Source: JAHJDR01 sp964609965 (GTDB lineage Bacteria; UBA10199; JADGCS01). From it: a DNA stretch of 64,000 nucleotides. Below are positions 33,931 through 42,827 of the stretch, piece by piece. Location: positions 71,877 through 135,876 of the forward strand of contig CAZSTS010000005.1 of assembly GCA_964609965.1 (NCBI GenBank), written 5' to 3'. Position 1 is the first letter of the stretch; every line of letters starts with the position of its first letter. Position numbers and translations under genes: made by a program. The notes beneath the pieces are model-generated. The model had not been told where the DNA came from, searched no databases, and was given only the letters and a program-made list of their open reading frames with translations.

Positions 33931-35439
33931 TTAAAAAAGATCTTTTTGCAACTCAATCAACTTACTCTTCAAGTAATACGTGGCTACACAATCGTCCTTG
34001 TTATACTGCAAAATCTTATCTTTAAGCTCCTTTTGCCCATTCAAATAATCATTCATCCACACAATAGAGGCAGCACCACCTGCGTCTTCAGCATCCCATT
34101 GAAATCCAAGGTAACGGCAAATATCTTTTAAACTATAACTCGTGAGTGGCCAGTCGGTTTTGTTATTGATGACTTTCATAAGGTCAATAGATGTGCCGTT
34201 TTCACCAAAGATGTTTTCAAAAACATCCCAGCCATCAATATTATACTTTGTTAAAAGTCTTTTAAGGGTTGTTTTTTCATAGGGACTATAGTGATAAACA
34301 GGGGCATCTTTGTATTTTCTAAAAAAATCTAGCAGTTCAATCGTGATTTTCTTTTCGTCAGCAAAGTCATCTGCAAAAAAAGCAATATACTCAGCCTCTT
34401 TGCCTTTTTCTACTAGCGCAATCCCGTGCAGATAAACAAAATCTTGTGTGGGATCGTCTTCTATATCATAGTGGATTTCTACAGGGGTATCTGGGAATTC
34501 TATTTTTTCATGTAAGATATGTTTGTTTTCAATTCTTAGCCTGGCACGTTCTACAGCTTTCTTTATTAGATTATTTGGCATTGATTTATAGAAGTAACCT
34601 TGTGATTTTAGTTCCAGTGCTTTTGCTGTTAGTTCTTGTTCGTCCTGTTTTGAAAGCTCCTCAACAGTTCTTATTCCAAGCTTATTTAAGCCTTTCTTAA
34701 GTGATTGCCCTAAATAATAAATTTGAGTGATGTCATCAGCCTCTATAAGCCTATTTTTACAGAAATCTTTCCACTCACACATTTTACAGTTTCCACTGAT
34801 AGCCGGCTCTGTACCATAATCAATACCTGCCATATAGTTATTGATATTCTCAATTGCTTCTTCATAACCATAAGGAGTTTTAAAAAGATTATAAGGCAAT
34901 CTGTTTCTTTTAGTTTTGTAAATATAACCTTTACTAGGTCTTGTTCCTTGGGTTTGTTCTAAGAGCACACCGTAAAAATACAATTGCCAAATATGCTCGA
35001 GTTTCATTTTTTCATCACCGTTATCCCATGTATCATCAATGCGAGCCATTTTAATATCCATGGGATAATACAGGTAAGGACCAAACTTTGATTTACCAGC
35101 TTGCTTTACCAATAAATCAGGCCTGCCAGCTTTATCTTCTGCAATCAGAACACCCTGATAAATAACATCAACACCATCTCTCATGGCCTGAATGGTTTTT
35201 TGTTCCAAATCTTGAGAAAGCGGCAGGTCTTTATTGATTTCTACAAATGATTTATCGGGATGATCTTTTTTAAACGATTCAATGACCTTATCCTCATACT
35301 GCACCCCCGCATCCCATAACAATTTGATCAGGGGATGAATCTCAACCTTGTCAGCCGCATTGCCGTTATAATCAAGATACGGCCTGTGTGGGCATTTTTT
35401 GTAGTTGTAGAGGTCTGTGGCTGTAATGTGTTTCTTCAT
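33931..35439 (-). CDS. TM0106-family RecB/Cas4-like nuclease with RNase H-like domain
   Basis: 502 residues. The N-terminal Cas4/RecB-like PD-(D/E)xK domain has GRPDLLVK (Asp108) and PMDIKMARI (Asp128, Lys130). Four cysteines at 16, 218, 221 and 227 (KKCPHRP, NCKMCEWKDFC) have the spacing of the Cas4/AddB iron-sulphur cluster. A helix-hairpin-like stretch (LNKLGIRTVEELSKQ) follows. The C-terminal RNase H-like 3'-5' exonuclease domain has IHYDIEDDP, SYSLKDICRYLGF and YNKDDCVATYYL. Starts 5 bp after the RT stop. Truncated copies lie at 24183 and 48107. Confidence 0.9.
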   Translation of the reverse strand: MKKHITATDLYNYKKCPHRPYLDYNGNAADKVEIHPLIKLLWDAGVQYEDKVIESFKKDHPDKSFVEINKDLPLSQDLEQKTIQAMRDGVDVIYQGVLIAEDKAGRPDLLVKQAGKSKFGPYLYYPMDIKMARIDDTWDNGDEKMKLEHIWQLYFYGVLLEQTQGTRPSKGYIYKTKRNRLPYNLFKTPYGYEEAIENINNYMAGIDYGTEPAISGNCKMCEWKDFCKNRLIEADDITQIYYLGQSLKKGLNKLGIRTVEELSKQDEQELTAKALELKSQGYFYKSMPNNLIKKAVERARLRIENKHILHEKIEFPDTPVEIHYDIEDDPTQDFVYLHGIALVEKGKEAEYIAFFADDFADEKKITIELLDFFRKYKDAPVYHYSPYEKTTLKRLLTKYNIDGWDVFENIFGENGTSIDLMKVINNKTDWPLTSYSLKDICRYLGFQWDAEDAGGAASIVWMNDYLNGQKELKDKILQYNKDDCVATYYLKSKLIELQKDLF

Positions 35440-35444
35440 GGTGA

Positions 35445-36425
35445 TTATATTCTTTTTGTACTACTAGTCCGATTTTTGGAATGAATACGCACATCCTTAC
35501 ATGGTCTAGTTTCAAAAGTTATAATTTTTTTTCCAGCAATAACATTTTTTGGAAGGTGTTTTTCTGCAAAGTAATTTATTACTTCAGCCTTTTCAGGAGA
35601 CACAGAACGAACATGATTTATCTTACCAAGAATTGAATCTAATTCATTCCTATGAATTTGAGGTTTCATAGAAAGAGTTTTGATTAATTCATATAAATTT
35701 TCTTTATATGTTCGGCCAATGGATACTTTTCGATTGACAATCAGTCCTGTTGTTCTCTGAGAAACATTGCCAGGCATTCGATGAATTTTTTTTCGCTTAA
35801 CAGCATGTCCTTGTTTGTGAATAAGATGGATAATTGGTTCTATAGATTCCATAGCCTTGAGGCCCGAAATTGTTATATCGTCCACATAAAAAGAATATTT
35901 CAGCCCCATCTGTTTACATTGAAGTCCAATAGCATGATGTAGGGGTAGCAAAGCAGCATTTGCCAAAAAAGAACTAGTAGGCGCACCTTGCGGCAATTGA
36001 TGCTGAAAAGTAGTCAATTTTGTTAACAGACTAGCAATTTCTTGGGAGCATTTAAAGATATTAATATAAGCAGCAAATATGGTTTTATCGCGAATTTTCA
36101 TGAAGCAGTCCTTGAGATCAAGAGTTAACAATACTGGGGAGCCTACGTGATAACTCGCATTGTCAATTGTTGTCCTTCCTTTTATTGCACCAAAAAATGT
36201 ATCAGGAAAATTATATGAAGAAAGAATATTTTTTTGAATTTTTCTTTGTAAGACTTTTAGTTCTCCGGTTGGATTAGCAATATGTCTCCACTTACCAACG
36301 CCTCTTTGTTTCCTCATATCAAAGGGTTTATAATATCTGCCTGCATTTGATGCTATACGCTTAATATCGGAGCGCCCCCTTCCAAGCAGAGCCTCTAAAC
36401 GACGTATAGATACTAGAGAAGTCAT
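35445..36425 (-). CDS. Retron-type reverse transcriptase
   Basis: 326 residues, the size of retron RTs. Retron hallmarks are present: region X motif NAxxH as DNASYH (residues 89-93), RT motif 3 TLDLKDCF (102-108), LPQGAPTSSFLANA (144-157), the active site YVDD (180-183) and region Y as RTTGLIVN (224-231, in place of VTGLxVN). The C-terminal region is basic and should bind the msr part of its RNA. Retron RTs make a branched RNA-DNA (msDNA) from an upstream noncoding RNA and guard toxic effector proteins in phage defence. Here the RT lies 6 bp after an XRE regulator and 5 bp before a RecB-like nuclease, so the effectors are probably the downstream nucleases. A candidate noncoding RNA lies at 37237-37405. 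Confidence 0.92.
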   Translation of the reverse strand: MTSLVSIRRLEALLGRGRSDIKRIASNAGRYYKPFDMRKQRGVGKWRHIANPTGELKVLQRKIQKNILSSYNFPDTFFGAIKGRTTIDNASYHVGSPVLLTLDLKDCFMKIRDKTIFAAYINIFKCSQEIASLLTKLTTFQHQLPQGAPTSSFLANAALLPLHHAIGLQCKQMGLKYSFYVDDITISGLKAMESIEPIIHLIHKQGHAVKRKKIHRMPGNVSQRTTGLIVNRKVSIGRTYKENLYELIKTLSMKPQIHRNELDSILGKINHVRSVSPEKAEVINYFAEKHLPKNVIAGKKIITFETRPCKDVRIHSKNRTSSTKRI

Positions 36426-36431
36426 AGAAAA

Positions 36432-36719
36432 TTACTTGTCAGACAATGCAATCAATTCAAGGAATTGTTTTCCTAAAATAGCAGATTGTTTTTCAGACAA
36501 ACCTCTTAAATCTTTTTTTTCAGAGGCTAGTAGAATGATCAAATAGAGAGGAACGCCCAAAGCTTTAGAGAGCATTTCAAGTGTTTTGGTGCCGGGTAAT
36601 CGTTTATCCCTTTCAATAAGTGATAGAAAACTCGGATCTATTTTAGATTTTTTTGCCAAATCCTTTTGGCTCAAACCCTTGGTACTTCTAACCAACCTAA
36701 TTGCCTTTGAATAATTCAT
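36432..36719 (-). CDS. XRE-family helix-turn-helix regulator
   Basis: 95 residues. The HTH_3 domain spans about residues 5-60: IRLVRSTKGLSQKDLAKKSKIDPSFLSLIERDKRLPGTKTLEMLSKAL is the standard Cro/CI helix pattern (given here for its key residues GLSQ, SxLSxIE, P.T). A short helical tail follows. It is the first gene of the XRE-RT-RecB-DUF1016-HNH operon, 6 bp before the RT. A near-perfect 19-bp inverted repeat ending 11 bp upstream is its probable operator. Small HTH proteins are known partners in one class of retron systems, so it may be antitoxin, regulator or both. Confidence 0.9.
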   Translation of the reverse strand: MNYSKAIRLVRSTKGLSQKDLAKKSKIDPSFLSLIERDKRLPGTKTLEMLSKALGVPLYLIILLASEKKDLRGLSEKQSAILGKQFLELIALSDK

Positions 36720-36729
36720 ATTGTAATTT

Positions 36730-36779
36730 ATTTACCGAATAGGCCTAAATAAGATTTTACTTAGGCCCATTCGGTAAAT
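36730..36779. promoter_or_regulatory. 19-bp inverted repeat upstream of XRE-RT operon
   Basis: ATTTACCGAATAGGCCTAA (36730-36748) and TTAGGCCCATTCGGTAAAT (36761-36779) have one mismatch and a 12-base spacer. No T-run follows on the minus strand, so it is more likely an operator (or RNA hairpin) than a terminator. Confidence 0.75.
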
Positions 36780-36811
36780 CAGTAATCTCGATCCAAAAAT
36801 AAAGATTTTCA

Positions 36812-37015
36812 TTAATTAACCTCCTTTAAAAAAACTTTAACCAAGTTGGCTATAGCTTTTTCGAGAGCTTTCCGATTTTGCCTTTTTAAGGCTTTTCGAA
36901 GTGCTCCTATGGAATTAATTAAAGCCTTCTTTTGATCCGGTTCCAATGCCCTTGAAGCCATAAGCTTATGAATATAAGCAATTATGGCTTTAAGTCTTCC
37001 GTCTAATTTACTCAT
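36812..37015 (-). CDS. Small basic helical protein upstream of the XRE-RT operon
   Basis: 67 residues; TTAAGGAGAAATC before the ATG is a good ribosome binding site. All-helical and basic: MSKLDGRLKAIIAYIHKLMA, DQKKALINSIGALRKALK, KALEKAIANLVKVFLKEVN. No family is recognised. Position and strand place it between the candidate retron RNA and the XRE gene. It may be an antitoxin, a nucleic-acid-binding partner or a small membrane-active peptide, but nothing in the sequence decides between these. Confidence 0.65.
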   Translation of the reverse strand: MSKLDGRLKAIIAYIHKLMASRALEPDQKKALINSIGALRKALKRQNRKALEKAIANLVKVFLKEVN

Positions 37016-37076
37016 GATTTCTCCTTAAACGCACGGCATTCGATTGCATTATTGCATTCGGGTACATGCGTGTCCG

Positions 37077-37235
37077 TCATCCGTGTACCCTCATAGGAAA
37101 GGACAAAGGAACAATTACTGAAACCGGGGTGTCCAATATTCTGATTATTTTATCATCAAAGCCATGGATACCTTCATCACATAGCACATCTGACAGCTCG
37201 GCTATTCTTGCTGTCATTGCATATATTGCTATCAT
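37077..37235 (-). CDS. Possible 52-residue ORF between candidate ncRNA and small protein
   Basis: An open frame MIAIYAMTARIAELSDVLCD... ends FPMRVHG. It is preceded by an in-frame TAA and has no clear ribosome binding site. Its amino acid composition is protein-like, but length and lack of a start signal leave it doubtful. The region also holds an inverted repeat GGGTACA/TGTACCC (37048-37090). Confidence 0.3.
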   Translation of the reverse strand: MIAIYAMTARIAELSDVLCDEGIHGFDDKIIRILDTPVSVIVPLSFPMRVHG

Positions 37236-37236
37236 G

Positions 37237-37405
37237 CCACGTTAAGACACAAGCTCAAAGCTTGCGGCGACAATAAAAATCGCCTTCAGTAGCCAATCAA
37301 ATAATTGATTGGCCTCGGCCTGATTGGGCCATCTGGTATGGAAGACAGAATGAGTAAATTATCAAAGATCTCCCGCTTTTTAGCGGCCATTTTAGCTTAA
37401 TGTAG
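37237..37405 (-). ncRNA. Candidate retron msr-msd noncoding RNA
   Basis: On the minus strand a 169-nt segment is bracketed by CTACATTAAG (37405-37396) and CTTAACGTGG (37246-37237), which can pair at 7 of 8 core positions as an a1/a2 stem. AGC, the retron branch-point motif, sits right at the end of a1 (37397-37395). Inside are compact hairpins: CCGCT-AAAA-AGCGG, GCCAATCAA-TTAT-TTGATTGGC, GGCGAT...GTCGCC and AAGCT-TTG-AGCTT. Length, position upstream of the RT operon and layout fit a retron RNA. The stem is short, so a chance match is possible. Confidence 0.4.
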
Positions 37406-37433
37406 TAAATTTAATAATTAGTCAAGTCATTTT

Positions 37434-37452
37434 AAATGACATATAGTCATTT
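37434..37452. promoter_or_regulatory. Palindrome AAATGAC-ATATA-GTCATTT
   Basis: A perfect 7-bp inverted repeat with a 5-base spacer, about 30 bp upstream of the candidate ncRNA. A third GTCATTTT half-site is adjacent at about 37426. Possible operator for the XRE protein or promoter element of the ncRNA. The remaining 37453-37588 shows no gene. Confidence 0.5.
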
Positions 37453-37588
37453 TTATAAGTTGATACCATAAAAAGGCATGCTCCTATGTTCTTGCGAATC
37501 TTGCCTGTAGTGAAAAAGTAATTAGCTGTAATGGAAAGTAAATAACTTAAAGACTCTATCCTTGATAAAAGAACTCCTAGAAAGCATC

Positions 37589-39976
37589 TTAGTCAGATTC
37601 AACCTCCGCATACAAATACTGTTGAAACTCTATAAAAACGTCCCTGATAGCGGATGTACTACCAAGTTCCACAGTGGCATCGCGTATAGCTTTGTATTTC
37701 AATTCTAGAAGATCAGGCAGCTTCTTTTGGTCTAACTCACCCACACCTTCTTTGATATAATGGTCTAATACAAAGTCTAGAAACACCTGTTGTTTATCAT
37801 CATAATGGGAGAAGATCTCCTCTTTATGTGTTTCTACTCGTTCCTCACGAGTAATTGGTGCTAAGGCAAAGGCAATATAAGCCAATACGTCAAACAAATC
37901 ACTTTTCTCGGCATTTACCATTTGCTTGATCTCCGTTAGCTGACTATTGCCGAAGCCTTTTTCAGAAAGCCTTTCGAGTAACTTGCAGCGGGTATCTGGT
38001 CGTGCCCAAATTGTGCGTAATTCATCCTCATTTTTGAAAAACGCTGGTAACTCACCAAACAAACGCTCAATAAATTGGGCTGCCGACATTGGTTTGCCGT
38101 CAGGGTTCCAAAAGGTCGTTGCCATCATGTGTTGTATCATTCGCTCTTTGCCATCTGATAGTTTGATTATTATCTTTGTTTGTTTCTTGCAGATACAAGG
38201 AACTTCTCCGCATTTAGGACACTGTTTTGGTTCATTCACACATTCACATGGTTGTTTGCCACATACGGGGCATTCTTTTGGTTTTTTTTCACATATGCAG
38301 GGATTTTTACCACAGCTATCACATAGCTCTGGTTCTAATGGTTCACCATCCCATTCGGGATCACTAAAATGTTCATATGCCTTCACAAAATCATAAACTG
38401 TGAAATAGTCTTTGCCATCAAAAAGCCGCGTACCACGTCCAATGATTTGCTTAAATTCAATCATCGATTTCACTGGCCGCATTAATACAATATTACGCAC
38501 ATTTCGCGCATCCACACCAGTTGAAAGCTTTCTTGAAGTAGTAAGAATTGTTGGAATGGTCTTTTCGTTGTCTCTAAATGTGCGAAGAAACCGCTCGCCT
38601 TCCTCACCGTCATTGGCAGTAATGCGCACACAGTAGTTGGGTTCACTACTTGATTTCATCTGATTGATCAGATCACGAACAGCTAGCGCATGTGCCTGTG
38701 TGGCACAAAAAACTAATGTTTTTTCATTCTGCTTTATGGCTTCCATTAACAATTCTACACGATATTTTTCCCGTTCTTTAATCTCAATAATTCGATTAAA
38801 ATCATTTTCAGTGTATCGCTTGCTAGCTTCCACCTCACCTTCGATAACATCATCATCCTCGGTGTAAATATATTCATCAATGGTCGTGGCAATCTGTTTT
38901 ACCTTAAAGGGTGTTAAATAACCGTCATTGATTCCTTCTTTAAGTGAGTATGTATAAACGGGTTCGCCAAAATACTTGTATGTATCAATGTTATTATTAC
39001 GTTTTGGAGTTGCGGTTAGTCCAAGCTGTACGGCTGGTTTAAAATATTCCAGAATACCGCGCCAAGTGCTTTCGTCATTGGCACCACCTCTATGGCACTC
39101 ATCAATAACAATAAAATCAAAAAAGTTGGGTGGATAATCACCAAAATAGGGTGTGGGGTTCCCGTCTGTATCAGTGCCAGACATAAAGGTCTGAAAGATT
39201 GTTAGAAATATACTGGCATTTTTAGGCACTCTGCCTTTTTTGCGGATATCCTTCGGCTTGATTCTCGCCATAGCATCCTCAGGAAAAGCCGAAAACTCAT
39301 TGTACGCTTGATCTGCCAAAATATTTCTATCAGCAAGAAAAAGAATACGTGGACGTTGTTTTGCATCTCTCTTAAGATTCCATCGACTATGAAATATTTT
39401 CCATGCAATCTCGAAAGCCACGCTCGTTTTGCCCGTACCTGTTGCCATCGTGAGCAGAATGCGTTGTTCACTTTTTGCAATTGCTTCTAATACACTGTTG
39501 ATAGCGTTGTGTTTGTAATACCTCATGTCCCACTGGCCACCATTATTGTTATAAGGAACTTCAGCAAAATGGTTGCGCCATACGTTGTGTTTTGCAAACG
39601 TTTCATTCCATAGCTCGTCAGGCGTTGGGTACTTGGCAACATCGCTTTCTTGACCATTTTCCATATCTATGCGGTAAATTTTTACACCGTTGGTTGAATA
39701 AGCAAATCGGACTTTTAGTTTTTCTGAATATCTCTTTGCTTGAGCCACACCCTCTGTGTAGGGCAAGTCACGTTTTTTAGCCTCGATGACTGCAAGTTTT
39801 TGACCACGATAAGTCAATACATAATCAGCAATATCTTGTTTGGTTCGTTGTCCAGCACCTTGCAAACGACCGAGGGTAATTACTTCTCGCATTACTTTGC
39901 TGTTTTCTACTACACCCCAACCCGCATTTTTTAGAGCAGGGTCAATAAGTTCGGCTCTTGTTTCGGCTTCGTTCAT
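37589..39976 (-). CDS. hsdR: Type I restriction enzyme R subunit
   Basis: 795 residues. The N-terminal PD-(D/E)xK nuclease has QDIADYVL (about Asp51) and AVIEAKK (Glu65, Lys67). The superfamily 2 motor has Walker A MATGTGKT (177-184), DECH box (292-295), GLTATP (319-324), and late motifs TILTTSRKLSTGVD and IIGRGTRLF. A C-terminal EcoEI-type domain follows. Residues about 552-597 hold three tandem CxxCGxxPCxC units (CDSCGKNPCIC, CPVCGKQPCEC, CPKCGEVPCIC), an unusual zinc-knuckle insertion. The ATG overlaps the hsdS stop by 4 bp. With HsdM and HsdS it would translocate and cut unmethylated foreign DNA. Confidence 0.95.
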   Translation of the reverse strand: MNEAETRAELIDPALKNAGWGVVENSKVMREVITLGRLQGAGQRTKQDIADYVLTYRGQKLAVIEAKKRDLPYTEGVAQAKRYSEKLKVRFAYSTNGVKIYRIDMENGQESDVAKYPTPDELWNETFAKHNVWRNHFAEVPYNNNGGQWDMRYYKHNAINSVLEAIAKSEQRILLTMATGTGKTSVAFEIAWKIFHSRWNLKRDAKQRPRILFLADRNILADQAYNEFSAFPEDAMARIKPKDIRKKGRVPKNASIFLTIFQTFMSGTDTDGNPTPYFGDYPPNFFDFIVIDECHRGGANDESTWRGILEYFKPAVQLGLTATPKRNNNIDTYKYFGEPVYTYSLKEGINDGYLTPFKVKQIATTIDEYIYTEDDDVIEGEVEASKRYTENDFNRIIEIKEREKYRVELLMEAIKQNEKTLVFCATQAHALAVRDLINQMKSSSEPNYCVRITANDGEEGERFLRTFRDNEKTIPTILTTSRKLSTGVDARNVRNIVLMRPVKSMIEFKQIIGRGTRLFDGKDYFTVYDFVKAYEHFSDPEWDGEPLEPELCDSCGKNPCICEKKPKECPVCGKQPCECVNEPKQCPKCGEVPCICKKQTKIIIKLSDGKERMIQHMMATTFWNPDGKPMSAAQFIERLFGELPAFFKNEDELRTIWARPDTRCKLLERLSEKGFGNSQLTEIKQMVNAEKSDLFDVLAYIAFALAPITREERVETHKEEIFSHYDDKQQVFLDFVLDHYIKEGVGELDQKKLPDLLELKYKAIRDATVELGSTSAIRDVFIEFQQYLYAEVESD

Positions 39977-41244
39977 GCAGCTGTTCCTTTCAATGTTTCT
40001 GCTTTCTCTGCTGTGAGTTCGCCTGTAAAGGCTTTTTGGAGGATGGATTGTTTGAGTTTTTTAACGAGTAAAATCTTTTGATCATAAATTGATTCAAGCT
40101 GTCGTGTCACATTTTCCAATTCTTCTAGTTGGGTAACAAAGCGATCCTGCATATTTCTTGGCAACAATGGTATTTGCAAATCCCGCACGCTTTGTTTCGT
40201 TATTGTTTGTGTAGCTGTTCCTTTCAATTTTGACAAAATCTGCGTTTCACCACTTTTCGATTTTAAATAATGATAAACATATTTATTGCTGATTTTATTC
40301 TCATTCAAACGAATTAGGAATAGATTCATCGCTAGAGAACAGGGCCTAGTGATTTTTGGCATCAAATAGATTTTTCCAGCATTTCCTATCTTGCTCATGA
40401 TAATTTCACCACCAAAGATACGGCTTTTTGTTAAATAATCATAGGAGGATTTTGTGATATATCTCATTTCATTCTCAAAGTTTTTTTCAAAGTCCGTACT
40501 TCTTACCATCCATGCATAATCATTGACATCTTTCAACTCAACATGCTGTTTTAAAACTTTGTAGCTTCCATTCGCATGGTAATCAGTTAAGGTTTCAATA
40601 ACATCACCAAATTCAATAATATTACATTCATTCTCGGCATTAGAAAATAATGAATCCCGAACTGAATTAAACAACGCCCTCGCATTGGCGAGATTTTTCT
40701 CGGCATTGACTTTGGCCTTGTCAATGGATGTGAAAGCTTTATCCAGAATGGCAACAATGCGTTTTTGTTCGGGGAGGGAGGGGCATGGGACAATGATTCT
40801 TCCCAGGTTTTTTCTGCTAATCCTTTTCCTAGTTGCTCCAGTACACTTGCTTTCAATATCGTCAAGATAAATTGTCGATTGTGAATAGTAGTTAAAAAAC
40901 CTAGAAAATAGAATAGATGGATTAAATCGGAGTATTGAACAATCAACCGCAGTGATCATTATATCGTTAGTTTCAGGAATAATGCATGACCTACCAACAG
41001 GATCAGGAAGTCGGGAAACAAGGCAGTCCCACGAAAAAACCCTCTGACATTTTAGCCGCTTAAAAGTCGCTTGTGATATCCATCTTGCTTTTTCACGCCT
41101 GTTTTTGAAAAAGCCATTTCCAATATTGCCAGTTTGGATAAGACGAATACCATTTGTAGATTGGTCTTTGCTTTCAATCCAATTACCATCAGTAAATAAT
41201 AAACAAGTATCCGCCAGGGATATTGATCTCCATTTTTTAATCAC
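39973..41244 (-). CDS. hsdS: Type I restriction-modification specificity subunit
   Basis: 423 residues with two target-recognition domains. The first (about residues 1-160) ends at LPSLPEQKRIVAILDKAF followed by a coiled-coil spacer. The second (about 200-375) ends at LPLLPRNMQDRFVTQLEELENV followed by the second spacer LESIYDQKILLVKKLKQSIL. This duplicated TRD-helix layout is standard for HsdS, which picks the bipartite DNA site. A GTG start with GGGGGAT upstream overlaps the hsdM stop by 4 bp. Confidence 0.95.
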   Translation of the reverse strand: MIKKWRSISLADTCLLFTDGNWIESKDQSTNGIRLIQTGNIGNGFFKNRREKARWISQATFKRLKCQRVFSWDCLVSRLPDPVGRSCIIPETNDIMITAVDCSILRFNPSILFSRFFNYYSQSTIYLDDIESKCTGATRKRISRKNLGRIIVPCPSLPEQKRIVAILDKAFTSIDKAKVNAEKNLANARALFNSVRDSLFSNAENECNIIEFGDVIETLTDYHANGSYKVLKQHVELKDVNDYAWMVRSTDFEKNFENEMRYITKSSYDYLTKSRIFGGEIIMSKIGNAGKIYLMPKITRPCSLAMNLFLIRLNENKISNKYVYHYLKSKSGETQILSKLKGTATQTITKQSVRDLQIPLLPRNMQDRFVTQLEELENVTRQLESIYDQKILLVKKLKQSILQKAFTGELTAEKAETLKGTAA

Positions 41245-42692
41245 AACATCCCCCTAATCTCATTCAACACATTCGCGCTTTTCGTATCCAGTATTGCAAT
41301 TTCTGAGAGGATATCAGCAGGCTCACGTAATGGCGCCACTCCAGCTTTGTTAGGGTTTTTTACCGACAAATCAAATGAACCAGAATCAACATCTTTAATA
41401 TTAACCGTCCAAGACTTATCTGAATCCTTAAATTTTGGCTGTAACCCCACAAATTCTTTTAGATCATTATCATTAAGAGAGTTCGTCTTACCCATGCTAC
41501 GCCCAGGATCGAGCTGGTAGTACCAAATCTTACGTGTAGGCGCGCCTTTTTCAAAGAACAACACAACCGTTTTTACACCAGCACCAAGAAACGTGCCACC
41601 TGGACAATCTAAAACTGTATGTAAATTACAGCTTTCTAATAATTCTTGGCGTAGTGCCTTTGAAGCATTGTCCGAATTAGATAAAAAGGTGTTTTTGATA
41701 ACAACAGCCCCTCGACCACCAGCTTTTAAGGATTTAATGAAGTGTTGCAGGAACAAAAATGCTGTCTCACCTGTCTTGATTGGAAAGTTTTGTTGCACCT
41801 CCTTGCGTTCTTTGCCACCAAAGGGTGGGTTTGCCAGAATCACATCAAAACGGTCTTTTTCTTGTATGTCAGTTATGTTTTCGGAAAGTGTATTGGTGTG
41901 GATAATGTTTGGTGCCTCAATGCCATGCAATATCATGTTCATAATGGCTATAACGTAGGCGAGACTCTTTTTCTCCTTGCCATAAAATGTCTTTGTTTGA
42001 AGAGTCTTGAGTTGGGTTGTGCTCAATTTAACTTGCCGTAAATAATCGTGAGCCTCACACAAAAAACCAGCAGATCCCACAGCGCCATCATAGATTCGCT
42101 CACCAATTTTAGGTTTTATAACCTGTACCATAGCACGAATAAGTGGACGTGGTGTGTAGTATTCACCGCCGTTACGACCGGCATTGCCCATGTTTTTAAT
42201 TTTATTCTCATAGAGTACGGATAATTCATGTTTTTCTTTTTGAGAATGAAAGTGCAGATTGTCCATTAGTTCAAGTGCGTCGCGTAGGCTGTAACCGCTT
42301 TGAAACTTATTTTTTATTTCTCCAAAAATCTCACCAATTTTATATTCGATTGTATCGGAACCAGTAGCACGCCCTTTGAATCCTTTAAGATAAGGAAATA
42401 AATTTTCATTAACAAAGGTAATTAGGTCATCACCTGTTAGTGCCTTGTCATGGTCAAAAGAACCATTCTTTTTCTTAGGTGCTGCCCATTTTGACCATCG
42501 ATAATTTTTGTTGATGATAAAATCATAGGTTTTGCTGACCAGCTCAGCTTCCATTGCCTTTTCTCGCTCCAAATCATCCAGATATTTGAGAAATAACATC
42601 CAAGAAGATTGTTCAGTATAGTCTAGCTCTGATGAACAGCCTGCTTCTTGCCTAAGAACATCATCGATATTTTTAAAAGTTTGCTCAAACAT
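41241..42692 (-). CDS. hsdM: Type I restriction-modification methyltransferase subunit
   Basis: The start is taken at the ATG 42692 (MFEQTFKNIDDVL) with GGAG nine bases upstream; a GTG three codons earlier is too close to it. 483 residues. An N-terminal HsdM helical domain, then an N6-adenine methyltransferase: motif I region ERIYDGAVGSAGFLCEA and motif IV NPPFGG. YYTPRPLIRAMV is the typical PR-L-V block before the SAM site. First gene of hsdMSR, all coupled by 4-bp overlaps. The DYGAVGS-type motif I has Gly-Ala in place of the common DPxxGSGG but keeps the loop. Confidence 0.95.
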   Translation of the reverse strand: MFEQTFKNIDDVLRQEAGCSSELDYTEQSSWMLFLKYLDDLEREKAMEAELVSKTYDFIINKNYRWSKWAAPKKKNGSFDHDKALTGDDLITFVNENLFPYLKGFKGRATGSDTIEYKIGEIFGEIKNKFQSGYSLRDALELMDNLHFHSQKEKHELSVLYENKIKNMGNAGRNGGEYYTPRPLIRAMVQVIKPKIGERIYDGAVGSAGFLCEAHDYLRQVKLSTTQLKTLQTKTFYGKEKKSLAYVIAIMNMILHGIEAPNIIHTNTLSENITDIQEKDRFDVILANPPFGGKERKEVQQNFPIKTGETAFLFLQHFIKSLKAGGRGAVVIKNTFLSNSDNASKALRQELLESCNLHTVLDCPGGTFLGAGVKTVVLFFEKGAPTRKIWYYQLDPGRSMGKTNSLNDNDLKEFVGLQPKFKDSDKSWTVNIKDVDSGSFDLSVKNPNKAGVAPLREPADILSEIAILDTKSANVLNEIRGML

Positions 42693-42827
42693 ATAATTCA
42701 CTCTCCAAAATAATCTTTACCTGCTTCCACACTCACTGTGTGGCCAATTCATACAAAACATTATCCACCCAAATTTTTTGGGTAATTTTTCCAAACGTTT
42801 TTCTTTACTATTTAGCAGAATCTCTAC

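Noticed and set aside
35445..36425. Group II intron or diversity-generating RT
   Set aside because: No maturase/X-En domain, no intron RNA domains V/VI and no template/variable repeats; the NAxxH and TTGLIVN motifs point to a retron.
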